From Photobacterium halotolerans DSM 18316 (GTDB lineage Bacteria > Pseudomonadota > Gammaproteobacteria > Enterobacterales > Vibrionaceae): a stretch of 64,000 bases of DNA. The stretch's first letter is position 1, and each line of letters begins with the position of its first letter. The notes beneath the pieces were generated by a model that saw only the letters and a program-made list of their open reading frames with translations, had not been told where the DNA came from and searched no databases. Positions 36,351-46,000 of this stretch are shown piece by piece. The position numbers and the translations under genes were made by a program. The DNA lies in the NCBI RefSeq assembly GCF_000425165.1, contig NZ_KE384321.1, forward strand, positions 130,235 to 194,234. Direction: 5' to 3'.

Positions 36351-36357
36351 AAATCAG

Positions 36358-37110
36358 TTAATCGACAAACAGCTCATCAAGCATGGGTTGGGGGTTATTC
36401 AGAAACGCTTTCGTAATCGCGTAGTGTTCCGTCTCTTCATATCTCACCGGGTGAATACCGGACGGGCCAATCTGATAAATCAGAGCGCCGGGATACGCCA
36501 TGATCATGGGTGAATGGGTAGCAATAATGAATTGTGATTGATCCTGAACCAGCTGATGCATTCGACTGAGCACCGACAGTTGGCGCATAGGGGATAAAGC
36601 AGCTTCAGGCTCGTCCAGTATATATAAGCCCTTACCGCCAAACCGCTCGACCATTAATGACAGAAATGACTCACCATGCGACTGGTGATGAAGGGATACG
36701 CCACCGTATGAATCAATCACAGGCGGCCCGAAACCTGGCGCTTCGTCCAGTTCATCAATATGGGTCGAGACATTGTAAAAACTTTCAGCCCGGAGAAAAA
36801 AGCCGTCCTTATAACGCCTGAACGACTTGTTGTAGCGGATAGACTTATACAATTCAGAATGCGTACTTCGGGTCGAGAAATTGAAATTCTTCGTTCCCCC
36901 TTCTGCGTTGAACCCCATACCGACAGCAATGGCTTCCAGCAAGGTTGATTTGCCGCTGCCATTTTCACCGACAAAAATTGTGACCTCCGGGCTGAAGTCG
37001 ATTTTATCCAGGCCTTTTACTGCCGGAATACAAAACGGATAATGACCAAAAGAGTCAATTTTCTCTCGTTTCAGCTGAATATCTCTTAAGTACGGTAAAG
37101 GTTCCATCAT
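36358..37110 (-). CDS. AAA family ATPase (COG3910-like)
   Basis: Soluble ABC-type/SMC-like ATPase of 250 residues. Walker A VGENGSGKST (about 47-56), a signature-like loop HGESFLSLMVERFGGKG (about 145-160), Walker B GLYILDEPEAALSP, and the switch His in FIIATHSPMIMAYPG. There is no coiled-coil insert and no nuclease (TOPRIM) domain, so it is not an OLD or RecF protein. The target is unknown; such lone ATPases sometimes belong to defence or stress modules, but I see no partner gene here. It is transcribed toward the RAYT repeats, and its stop codon lies ten bases from the last copy. Confidence 0.85.
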   Translation of the reverse strand: MMEPLPYLRDIQLKREKIDSFGHYPFCIPAVKGLDKIDFSPEVTIFVGENGSGKSTLLEAIAVGMGFNAEGGTKNFNFSTRSTHSELYKSIRYNKSFRRYKDGFFLRAESFYNVSTHIDELDEAPGFGPPVIDSYGGVSLHHQSHGESFLSLMVERFGGKGLYILDEPEAALSPMRQLSVLSRMHQLVQDQSQFIIATHSPMIMAYPGALIYQIGPSGIHPVRYEETEHYAITKAFLNNPQPMLDELFVD

Positions 37111-37247
37111 CTGAATCTAGTGTCGAAATAATCTGAATTGAGCCGTATAAACTCTCCAAATTCAAGGAAAATCACCTGATGTGATGGTATTGATGCGAAA
37201 ACGCTGCAGTTGCACAGCACCACGCCTGGAGTCCATTTCGGTAACAG

Positions 37248-38534
37248 TCATGAGTTGGCTATCCTGTTCTCAGAAGATGAGCTGGCTGTAACTGAATAAG
37301 CTGCATCAGCCTTTTCGCCTTTATCGTGCAAAAAACGCTGGTACAGAAATGGGCTGATATCCACACTGGTTGGTTCGCCGCGTACCAGTTCATTCAATAA
37401 TTTACCTGTAATCGCAGAAGTCAGCATACCGGTTCTGAAGTGACCGCAAGCCGTCAGATAACCCGCAATACCGGGCACTGGCCCCAGAATTGGCAACTCG
37501 TCCGGGGAGCCGGGACGTAATCCGGCCCAGCAGCGTTTAATGTTCATGTCGCGCAATTGAGGAATCGTCTTCATCGCGCCCCGGGCCAAGGATTTAAGCT
37601 GGTTCAAATCTGTGCGGGTGTCGTAACCACACTCTTCTGTGGTTGAGCCAATCAGGATCTCGCCATTGTCTTTCTGCGCAATATAGCAGTCGCTGGTGGT
37701 AATACAGCTATTGAGTATTTTGGGCAATCTTTCAGACACCAGCACCTGTCCTTTGACCGGGAAAACCGGCATCTGCATGCCCGTCGCCCACAGATTGATC
37801 TGCTCAGCCCATGCCCCGGCTGCATTGATGACCATACCGGCGCTTAATTTACCCCGGGACGTCTGCACGCCCGTCACCCGATGACCTTGTCGCTCAATCG
37901 CTGTGATCGAGGTATTGAGGTACAAATCCACACCGTTCTGGCGCGCGGCTTCCACATAGGCATCATTCAGCCGATAAGGGTTGATCTGGTGGTCGGTATC
38001 GAACTCCATCGCGCCAATGGCGTCCGGCGCTATATTCGGCTCTTCTGCCAGCAGCGTGGCTTTATCTAGCCAGCGAATGTGTTGCTGACGGTCTGGCACA
38101 GCAGCGGCAATATGTTCAGCGTAAATACGATCATATTGATCAAACAATACAAACTTCAGCCCTGTTTTTTCAAATTTCATATCGACACCGTGTTTCTCCA
38201 GCAGCTCCTGATTTAAAGCCGGATACATCGCATTTGACATCATCGCCAGGTCAAAAAAAGGCTTAGGCATGATATGTGGCTTCATGGCTGAAGCATCCGA
38301 TACATCTGCCCCTTGCCGGAGTTGTTTTGACAGCGTTTTAAACAGAATGACTCCACAGCCCAAACCCGTTGATTCACCCATTGCCCACAACCCGCCGGCA
38401 GAAGCACGGGACGCGTTGCCCGGTTTCTTGAAATCGACCAGCGCAATATTCAGATCCCGGTTGCGGCTTAACGCAAAGGCCACCGCTCCGCCAATCACCC
38501 CACCGCCGCAAATCACAACATCATAGTGCTTCAT
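37248..38534 (-). CDS. FAD-dependent amine/amino-acid dehydrogenase, HcnC-like subunit
   Basis: DAO-family flavoprotein of 428 residues. FAD-binding motif DVVICGGGVIGGAVAFALSR at the start; GNASRASAGGLWA; the second half contains GMVINAAGAWAEQI and AGLRPGSPDELPILGPVPG with HFRTGMLTSAITGKLLNELV, as in glycine/D-amino-acid oxidases and the catalytic subunit of HcnABC, opine and D-hydroxyproline dehydrogenases. It follows its FAD/NAD partner with a TAATG overlap, so it is one operon with the two upstream genes. Cyanide formation from glycine is possible in principle but not supported by anything specific here; an imino acid or D-amino acid is equally likely. Confidence 0.82.
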   Translation of the reverse strand: MKHYDVVICGGGVIGGAVAFALSRNRDLNIALVDFKKPGNASRASAGGLWAMGESTGLGCGVILFKTLSKQLRQGADVSDASAMKPHIMPKPFFDLAMMSNAMYPALNQELLEKHGVDMKFEKTGLKFVLFDQYDRIYAEHIAAAVPDRQQHIRWLDKATLLAEEPNIAPDAIGAMEFDTDHQINPYRLNDAYVEAARQNGVDLYLNTSITAIERQGHRVTGVQTSRGKLSAGMVINAAGAWAEQINLWATGMQMPVFPVKGQVLVSERLPKILNSCITTSDCYIAQKDNGEILIGSTTEECGYDTRTDLNQLKSLARGAMKTIPQLRDMNIKRCWAGLRPGSPDELPILGPVPGIAGYLTACGHFRTGMLTSAITGKLLNELVRGEPTSVDISPFLYQRFLHDKGEKADAAYSVTASSSSENRIANS

Positions 38535-39922
38535 TATTCGTTCTCCATGGCAGCAAAGGGAATGGGATCTAATGGGAATCTGACTCTGAACTGACCCTGT
38601 TCGCGGTGAAAGCCTTCACTCGCTAACCTGTCATGGCAATAATGACTGCAGGTTTTTCCCTGACAGTCTCCCATAGTGACACGGGTCCGCATTTTCAGGC
38701 TCACGCTATCCCGGCAGCCTTCGGCAATCGCTTTGTCTATGGCAGAACGCTTTACCTGTTCGCAGCGACAGATCACAGTCTCGGCGTCGGGCAGGTTCAA
38801 CAGCCCTTTTTTACGCTGATTAGCACGGTCAAAAGCACCGCGGAAACGGTACAAACGCTTGAGCGTCTTCTGCAGTTCAGAGAGACGTTCTGCTACGTCT
38901 GCCGCCTTGTCCGGATACAGCTCTGCCACCAACGCCAGGGCCGCGATCTGACCTTCCACAATGGCGACATCCGCCCCGGCGAAACGGGCAGAGTCACCGG
39001 CACAGAAAATATTCGTGCGGCTACTGCGCTGATAGGCATCTGTTACCGGAATCAGTCCGCTGAATTCATCCATTCTGACCTCAAGATCCATTAGCTGAGC
39101 CAGCTGGGACCGGGATACAAAGCCGTAACCCACGCCCAGTAAATCGGCCTCTATCCACTGTATTTTCTGCTGATCGGCTTCCCAGTTGCTGTTATAGGGT
39201 GCAACGGCCACACGCTCCAGACTGACACTGCCTTTCGCTTTCACTATCCCCCAGCCATAGTTCACCGGTACTTGATGCAGCCTGAGATAGGCCAGCAGCG
39301 ACAGACCTTCCAGCGCCATCTGCGGGCGATTAAGCAGCGCTATCACCTCCTTACTCATCGCACTGAAAGATGTGGCGTCATAGACACCTTTCACTTCAAC
39401 TCCTGAGCGGAGCAGCTGACAGGCAAGCAATATCAATAACGGGCCTGTCCCGGTTAATACCGCCTGCCTGCCAGGGCGCACTAATCCGCTTTTGAGCTGC
39501 AGCTGGATGCCACCAGCCAGCATCACTCCCGGTAACTGCCAGCCCGGAAAAGGAATGCTCCGTTCCTGACAGCCCGTTGCCAGAAAAAGATAATCAAAGT
39601 CCTGAGCAGAAAGCCTGTCATGGCGGGACAGCAGCAGTTGACTGCCGGCTAACGGGCCAAGCACCCGCGTCTCGGTCAGAAGTTCGATATTGTGCTGGTG
39701 CTCCGCCACCAGGGCCTGCTGCAAAGCGATGTTCTTTTGCAGGCTTTCATCCAGATGCGGCATGGTTTGTGTTGCCCGCCAGGGGCCGCGATAGATAACA
39801 CCGCCGGCTTTGGGCGATTCGTCAATGACCGTTGATCGTATGCCAAATGCCGACAAAGTGGATGCTATCGACATGCCTGCAGGACCGGCACCGACAATCA
39901 CGATATTCTCAGGCATGCTCAC
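38534..39922 (-). CDS. FAD/[2Fe-2S] oxidoreductase, HcnB/OoxA-like subunit
   Basis: Protein of 462 residues. N-terminal FAD motif IVIVGAGPAGMSIASTLS; a central pyridine-nucleotide-disulfide-reductase fold (QAVLTGTGPLLILLACQLLRSG); NIFCAGDSARFAGADVAIVEGQIAAL as the second FAD motif; and a C-terminal BFD-like [2Fe-2S] domain with Cys ligands in VICRCEQV and GDCQGKTCSHYC. This is the architecture of HcnB, opine oxidase subunit A and heteromeric D-hydroxyproline dehydrogenases. It overlaps the small ferredoxin-like gene by 14 bases and the HcnC-like gene by one. Confidence 0.85.
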   Translation of the reverse strand: MSMPENIVIVGAGPAGMSIASTLSAFGIRSTVIDESPKAGGVIYRGPWRATQTMPHLDESLQKNIALQQALVAEHQHNIELLTETRVLGPLAGSQLLLSRHDRLSAQDFDYLFLATGCQERSIPFPGWQLPGVMLAGGIQLQLKSGLVRPGRQAVLTGTGPLLILLACQLLRSGVEVKGVYDATSFSAMSKEVIALLNRPQMALEGLSLLAYLRLHQVPVNYGWGIVKAKGSVSLERVAVAPYNSNWEADQQKIQWIEADLLGVGYGFVSRSQLAQLMDLEVRMDEFSGLIPVTDAYQRSSRTNIFCAGDSARFAGADVAIVEGQIAALALVAELYPDKAADVAERLSELQKTLKRLYRFRGAFDRANQRKKGLLNLPDAETVICRCEQVKRSAIDKAIAEGCRDSVSLKMRTRVTMGDCQGKTCSHYCHDRLASEGFHREQGQFRVRFPLDPIPFAAMENE

Positions 39923-40229
39923 TGTCCCCTTCGATAACCCGATTGCGACAGGTGCGGATTTTCATGCTGGGCTGGACCAGTGTCTGGCAGGCACGCTGCT
40001 TATGACGGCCATTAATTTCAACCAGGCAGCAATGGCAAACGCCCATACCGCAAAAAGCCCCTGAAGATGCGCCAAAATCATTTTTCATCAAACGCCTGAA
40101 CTCACTGGCTAATAATGTGCTCAAGACACTTTCACCGGGTACCGCTTTCACCTCAATATCATTCACTGACACACAAAACGTGTTGTCTTTGAGCGGCGTA
40201 ATATCTTGTGTTCTGGTTATAGATGCCAT
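39909..40229 (-). CDS. (2Fe-2S)-binding protein, HcnA-like subunit
   Basis: Small electron-transfer subunit, about 106 residues when begun at the ATG at 40229 (MASITRTQDI). A longer frame to 40304 adds 25 residues with no family counterpart. The plant-type ferredoxin pattern is present: GAFCGMGVCHCCLVEINGRHKQRACQT supplies the four Cys ligands. An extra Cys (CHCC) beside the usual third position is slightly unusual. It is the first gene of the three-gene operon with HcnB-like and HcnC-like subunits. Confidence 0.82.
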   Translation of the reverse strand: MASITRTQDITPLKDNTFCVSVNDIEVKAVPGESVLSTLLASEFRRLMKNDFGASSGAFCGMGVCHCCLVEINGRHKQRACQTLVQPSMKIRTCRNRVIEGDSEHA

Positions 40230-40407
40230 TTTATACTCTGTCTCTTGTAGGTAAGGTAAGAACTGCCACTGCTTTGCACTTAATTTTAGTGAAACCATGG
40301 GCATATATTTACGTTACCACTTCGCCAGATTATGCGATTGTTTTCGATCAATGTTTGGTGTGATCAGGCGATGCTTAACCGCAACACCAGCGCAGACAGG
40401 GCAATGA

Positions 40408-40423
40408 ATGCAAACGATTGCGG
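40408..40423 (+). promoter_or_regulatory. PurR operator upstream of pyrC
   Basis: ATGCAAACGATTGCGG matches the PurR consensus ANGCAANCGNTTNCNT at all but the last fixed position. It lies about 85 bases before pyrC; E. coli pyrC is a known PurR target. Confidence 0.78.
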
Positions 40424-40506
40424 TTTGAGAGGGTAAATAGGCAATACGGCTTTACTTAGTCACGCCATACTTTTAGAATCGGGCGAATTTTCTGGAGGGA
40501 GCTACT

Positions 40507-41538
40507 ATGACGTCGATCACTATCACACGTCCGGACGACTGGCACGTACACCTGCGCGATGGCGATGTACTGAAGGATACGGTTCGGGACATCAGCCGTT
40601 ATATGGGACGGGCTATCATCATGCCTAACCTTGTTCCTCCCGTAACTGATACCTCTGCCGCTCTTGCTTACCGTGATCGCATTCTGGCTGCTCAGCCAAG
40701 TGAAACCTTCTCTCCTTTGATGGTGCTATACCTCACCGATAACACAACACCTGACGAGATTCGCAAAGCCAAGGCCAGTGGTCATGTGTACGCGGCAAAG
40801 CTCTATCCTGCCGGGGCAACCACTAACTCTGATTCAGGCGTCACCGACATCAACAAACTGCTGCCCACCATGGAAGCCATGCAGGAACTGGGTATGCCGC
40901 TGCTGATTCATGGCGAAGTAACCAAGCACGATGTGGACATTTTTGACCGTGAAAAAGTCTTTCTCGACACTGTGCTGGCGCCTATCGTCGCTGCCATGCC
41001 AAACCTGAAAGTGGTGCTTGAACACATTACCACCAAAGATGCCGTCGACTTCGTCAACAATGCCGGGCCGAACGTGGGCGCAACAATTACCGCTCACCAT
41101 TTGCTGTATAACCGCAACCATATGCTGGCTGGCGGCATCCGTCCGCACTTTTACTGCCTGCCTATTTTAAAGCGCAACACCCATCAGGAAGCGCTGATTG
41201 CAGCAGCTACCAGCGGCAGCAAAAAATTCTTCCTGGGCACAGATTCAGCGCCGCATGCGAAGGGCAAAAAAGAAGCCGCCTGTGGCTGTGCCGGCTCTTA
41301 TACGGCCCATGCTGCCATTGAGCTGTACGCAGAAGTTTTCGAGCTGGCAGGCGCACTCGACAAGCTGGAAGGGTTTGCCAGCCATAATGGCCCTGACTTC
41401 TACGGCCTGCCTCGCAACCATGACACTATCACCCTGACCAAACAAAGCTGGGCGGTGCCGGACACCATGGAATTCGGTGCCGATCAGGTGGTGCCTATCC
41501 GGGCCGGCGAACAAATCGGCTGGCAAGTAGCACAGTAA
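40507..41538 (+). CDS. pyrC: Dihydroorotase PyrC
   Basis: Zinc amidohydrolase of pyrimidine synthesis, closing carbamoyl-aspartate to dihydroorotate. It has 343 residues (E. coli 348). Metal-binding [11 protein letters not shown] at the N-terminus, the carboxylated Lys in [50 protein letters not shown], and the catalytic Asp in [23 protein letters not shown] strong GGAGGGA ribosome-binding site precedes the ATG. A PurR box upstream suggests purine-linked repression. Monocistronic with its own terminator. Confidence 0.98.
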   Translation: MTSITITRPDDWHVHLRDGDVLKDTVRDISRYMGRAIIMPNLVPPVTDTSAALAYRDRILAAQPSETFSPLMVLYLTDNTTPDEIRKAKASGHVYAAKLYPAGATTNSDSGVTDINKLLPTMEAMQELGMPLLIHGEVTKHDVDIFDREKVFLDTVLAPIVAAMPNLKVVLEHITTKDAVDFVNNAGPNVGATITAHHLLYNRNHMLAGGIRPHFYCLPILKRNTHQEALIAAATSGSKKFFLGTDSAPHAKGKKEAACGCAGSYTAHAAIELYAEVFELAGALDKLEGFASHNGPDFYGLPRNHDTITLTKQSWAVPDTMEFGADQVVPIRAGEQIGWQVAQ

Positions 41539-41554
41539 TCTGCTTTGCCCTGGT

Positions 41555-41582
41555 AAAAAGGCTCCTGCGTCGGAGCCTTTTT
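41555..41582 (+). terminator. Intrinsic terminator after pyrC
   Basis: Stem AAAAAGGCTCC / GGAGCCTTTTT with a six-base loop TGCGTC. Confidence 0.92.
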
Positions 41583-41676
41583 CTCATCCAATCTGTTCTC
41601 ACTGCAAACAATCCGCTTGCTTCATCCCCCAACACGATTAGAGTATAAAAAACAATCACTTTTTGGAGAGGTGTCT

Positions 41677-42912
41677 GTGACTGGTTATGAATCTATCCCC
41701 TCGCTTGTCATCTTCGCCGTACTGGGCTGGGTCGCCCTGAACGCCATCTTTTTCTTTTCTCACCGCTGGCGGCTGTTTTCAGACATTACCTGGATCCTCC
41801 TGCTGGGACTGATCTACGGCGCGGTTTCCGCAATGCCAGGTTCCAACTTGCCGGACCTGGTATTGGAGCCGCATGTTGTGCTGTATCTTTTCGTGCCGTT
41901 GCTGGTGTTTTCATCTACCCAGTGTATTTGTCTGTTTCATTTCAGGCAGGTGCTGATCCCCGCGTCACTGGCCGGCTCCTTAGGTATATTGATCAGCATG
42001 TTGGTGATTGCGGCCGCTATACACTGGCTGCTCGGGGTACCCTTGATGCCTGCGTTGTTGTTCGGGGTTATCATTTCTGCCACCGATCCTTTGGCAATCA
42101 GCGCCTTATTCAAAGATAACCAAAGCGTGACCGAAAACCAGAAACTGCTGATTGAAGGGGAATCCATACTGAACGACGGTTTTGTGGTCACTGTGGCCAG
42201 TATTCTTTCCTTAGTGATTTTCAGTGGGACTGAATTTGATTTGACAAGCAGCAGCCTGAGTTTAGTGTCGCATGTGGTGGGGGCTTTGGCGGTCGGTGTA
42301 GTGCTCGGGCGCGGGGCTCGCTGGCTGCTGACATTACTCCATGAGCGGCATTACACCTTAACAACCAATATCACGCTGGCATTGGCATATGGCAGTTTTG
42401 TGCTGGCTGAAGAAATGCATTTTTCCGGAATTCTGGCCGTGTTTGCCGCGGCACTGGCTTACGGTTACAAGCCTTATCAGGATGATGCCAATCATCTTGC
42501 CCATCAGGAGATCTGGGAGTACCTGGATTATGTCGCCAACGCGCTGCTTTTCTTCCTGCTCGGTTCCAGCGTGTTTACTCTGCTGTCTCCCGATGTCTTG
42601 TCCGCCGTTATCATACTGTTATCCATAGTGCTGCTTTTTTCGGCACGGTTTATTTCGCTTTGGCTGATGCTGCCTGTCCTGCGTATAGATTCGAAAAAAC
42701 TGTCGCGGCTTGATTTCTGGCTGCTGAATTTCTCAGGTGCACGTGGTGCGGTATCCATTGCCCTGATCCTGATGCTGCCGGCAGACTTCAGCTACAAACC
42801 TTTGTTTCTGACGATGGCGATCAGCATGATTCTGTTTTCTCTGATTGTTTATCCGGTGATTACCAAGCGTATGCTGGCCCAAAGCAGCGCCATCCGTGAG
42901 TCGGCGTCATAA
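41677..42912 (+). CDS. CPA1-type cation/proton antiporter
   Basis: Integral membrane antiporter of about 411 residues, NhaP/CPA1 type, exchanging Na+ or K+ for H+. I start at the GTG at 41677, eight bases after GGAG; a TTG at 41617 would add 20 polar residues. About 12 hydrophobic helices. The ion-binding core is visible as GVIISATDPLAISALFKD and LLIEGESILNDGFVVTVASI, and the terminal FSGARGAVSIALILMLP is the conserved Arg-containing helix. The cytoplasmic tail after the last helix is short (about 20 residues), unlike NhaP2 with regulatory domains. The ion is not determinable from the sequence. Confidence 0.88.
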   Translation: MTGYESIPSLVIFAVLGWVALNAIFFFSHRWRLFSDITWILLLGLIYGAVSAMPGSNLPDLVLEPHVVLYLFVPLLVFSSTQCICLFHFRQVLIPASLAGSLGILISMLVIAAAIHWLLGVPLMPALLFGVIISATDPLAISALFKDNQSVTENQKLLIEGESILNDGFVVTVASILSLVIFSGTEFDLTSSSLSLVSHVVGALAVGVVLGRGARWLLTLLHERHYTLTTNITLALAYGSFVLAEEMHFSGILAVFAAALAYGYKPYQDDANHLAHQEIWEYLDYVANALLFFLLGSSVFTLLSPDVLSAVIILLSIVLLFSARFISLWLMLPVLRIDSKKLSRLDFWLLNFSGARGAVSIALILMLPADFSYKPLFLTMAISMILFSLIVYPVITKRMLAQSSAIRESAS

Positions 42913-42926
42913 CACCTCGTTAATCA

Positions 42927-43009
42927 CCGTCCGCCCCGCGAGAAACGGGGAGGACGGCAGATAATGATGTTTGAAGAATCAGCATGAAAATACTGACCAG
43001 GCTGATTCT
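42927..43009. repeat. Two long hairpins between convergent genes
   Basis: First: CCGTCC-G-CCCCG (42927-42938) pairs with CGGGG-A-GGACGG (42946-42957). Second: AGAATCAGC (42975-42983) pairs with GCTGATTCT (43001-43009). Neither is followed by a T-tract. They lie between the antiporter gene and the convergent RND operon and may limit read-through both ways. Confidence 0.5.
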
Positions 43010-43021
43010 CTGAGCTCAGGG

Positions 43022-46000
43022 TTACCCCTCACGGCCCGGCAACGGGACGCTGTGGAATAACCGGTACAGCACAGGCACCACGATCAGGGTCAGTATGGTC
43101 GCAAAACCCAGGCCGAACATGATGGTCACTGCCATCGGCTTAAAGAACACATCCGGCAAGAGTGGAATCATACCCAGAATAGTAGTGATCGCTGCCATGC
43201 AGACCGGGCGAACCCGGCTGACAGCGGCCTCCACCACCGCCTGGTATTTGTCTTTACCGCTGCTGATTTCGATCTCGATCTGATCCAACAGCACGATACC
43301 GTTTTTCACCAGCATGCCTGACAAACTCAAAAAGCCCAGCAGCGCCATAAAACCAAACGGGGTGTTCAGTAACAGCAGGCCAGAGGCCACCCCAATCACC
43401 GCCAGAGGCACAGTCGCCCACACAATCAGCGCCTCCTTCACCTTGTTAAACAGGAAGATAGTGATCAGGAACATCATCAGATAACCCATTGGCATCGAGC
43501 TGAACAACGAGGCTTTCGCATCGCCGGAGGACTCGTACTCGCCGCCCCACTCCAGCGCATAGCCCGGTGGCAGGTTCAGTGCTTCAATCGCTGGCTGGAT
43601 CCGCTTTTGCACCGTCGCGGCCGTTTCATCGCCGAGCGGATCGGGGTCAGCCATGACTGTCAGTACCCGCTTTCTGTCTTTACGTGCAATGAGCGGATCT
43701 TCCCAGCGCAGATTCACAGCCGAGACCACTTGCTGCAAGGGCACATAGCCCTGCACCGCCGGACTCCAGATTTTCATCCCCTCAATGGTACTGATATCAA
43801 CACGCTCCTGCTCCGGCAACCGGGCAACAATCGGCATCAGGGTGGTGCCCTCGCGGTAGATACCTACCGACAGGCCGGAAAATGCCATTTGCAGCAGATC
43901 ATCGACATCTTTCTTGGTGATACCGTAGCGGCGGGCCTGGCTTTCGTTGAAAACCGGCTCAAGCACTTTGGTGCGCTCTCGCCAGTCATGACGTATGTTG
44001 GCGGTGCCTGCGTCGGCCTGCATGATGTCAGTAACCTCTTTGGCCAGGCCGCGGAGCACAGTCGGATCCGGGCCGATCAGACGGGCTTCAATTTTCGCGC
44101 CCGAAGACGGGCCAAGCATGATTTGCTTGAGCTTGTATTCGACATCCGGGAAGCCCTTGCCAATGATCGTCTGGACCTGAGACATAGCCGGCAGCACATC
44201 ATCAAACTGCTTCACCCGGATAATCAGCTCACCGTATGCGGCATAACTTTTCTCGGGTGAATAGGTCAGCATAAAGCGCTGTGAGCCTTTGCCCGCACTG
44301 GTACTGACGTAATCAATGCTGTCATCTTGCTCAATTTTCTGCTGCAACTGTTTCAGCACATCATTCGTCGCCCGGATGTCTGTCCCTTCTGGCAACCAGA
44401 TATCCACCATGAACATAGGTGACGTTGACGCGGGGAAGAAAGATTGCTTAATCAGTGTGAAGCCGTACAGGCTCACCCCCAGCATGACCACCAGCGATAT
44501 CACCGTCAGCCAGGCGCGTCGCATACACAGCTCAAGAAACTGCCGGTACCAGACAAAAAACCTGCCTTTGTAGGGATCATCCTCTTCGCCTTCGACAGCC
44601 ACTTTTTGCGATTTAAAAAACAGATCGGCGAAAAAAGGCGTCAGAGAGATAGCGGTGAACCAGCTCAGCATCAGAGAAATAAGCAGCACGGTAAACAAAG
44701 TACGGGTGTATTCACCGGTCGAGTCCTGCGATAAGCCGATAGGCGCAAACGCCATGACGGCAATCACGGTCGCACCCAGAAGCGGCCATTTGGTTTGTGT
44801 GACTATGTCAGACGCCGCCTGCAGTCGGGTTCGCCCTTTCTGCAAACCAATCAGTATGCCTTCAACCACCACAATGGCATTATCGACCAGCATCCCCAGG
44901 GCAATGACCAGTGCTCCCAGTGAAATGCGCTGTAAGTCGATAGCCATCCATTTCATAAACACAAAAGTGGCAAGCACGGTTAACAGCAAAATCAGCCCGA
45001 TAAGAAGACCGGATCGCAATCCCATGAAGAACAGCAGGACCACAATGACAATCACCACGGCCTGGCCCAGGCTCACCACAAAACCGCTGACCGATTTATC
45101 CACTTCTGTCGGCTGGCTGTACACCACGCCGATATCTATGCCCACCGGCTGCTGCACTTTCAGTTCAGCAAGACGGCTCATCACTCGCTTGCCGCCTTCG
45201 ACCACATTTATACCGGAAACAAAAGCGATCCCCAGGTTCAGGGCTTGCTTGCCGTTATAGCTGACCAGGTTATCCGGAACTTCCTTGAATCCGCGTTCAA
45301 TCGTGGCGACATCTCTGAGGTAAATCAGCCCCTGAGAGCCGGAGTCTTTGATGATCAGATCGCCCAGCGCCTCCGTATTCCGGAATTCACCTGTGGTCTG
45401 CACTCGGATATATTCATCCCCGACGCGAATGGCACCGGCACTGGTCACCAGATTCTGCTGCTGCAAGGTGCCATAAATCGTCTGCGGTGAGATCCCCAGA
45501 TTACTGAGCCGCTGCATGGAGATTTCAATAAACACCTGCTCCTGCTGCGTGCCCGTGACCTGTACTTTACCCACACCATCAACCAGTTCCAGCTCCCGGC
45601 GAAGGTAATCCACATAATCGTTTAACTCACGATAGCTATAACCCTCCCCGGTCACCGCCAGCAGAATGCCGTACACATCACCAAAATCATCCACCACTTT
45701 GGGTGTGCCGACACCGGGTGGCAGGCTGGGTTTCAGATCATTGACCTTACGTCGCAGTTCATCCCAGATCTGCGGCAGATCGTCCGGACCATAATTATTT
45801 TTCATGGTCACTGTGATCTGAGACAAATCCCGGCTTGAGATAGAGTTCACTTCATCCACGTAAGGTAGCTGACCGATGGCTTTCTCTATCGGATAAGTCA
45901 CCTCTTCCTCAACCTGCTGCGCGGTCGCACCAGGATAAAAGGTCACCACCATGGCATCTTTTATCGTAAATTCAGGATCTTCCAGCCGGCCCAGTTCAAG

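Larger units (their letters stand above)
36054..36357. other. Repeat-bearing region after the RAYT gene
   Basis: 304 bases without a gene. A hairpin (CCTTCAC / GTGAAGG, 36191-36212) may terminate the RAYT transcript; after it come four plus-oriented repeats (36235-36350) that run to within ten bases of the stop codon of the convergent AAA ATPase gene. Confidence 0.7.

Noticed and set aside
44380-44400. A TGTCTGTCCCTT string inside the RND transporter gene, like the extragenic repeat
   Set aside because: It lies in conserved coding sequence and lacks the flanking repeat context; likely coincidence.
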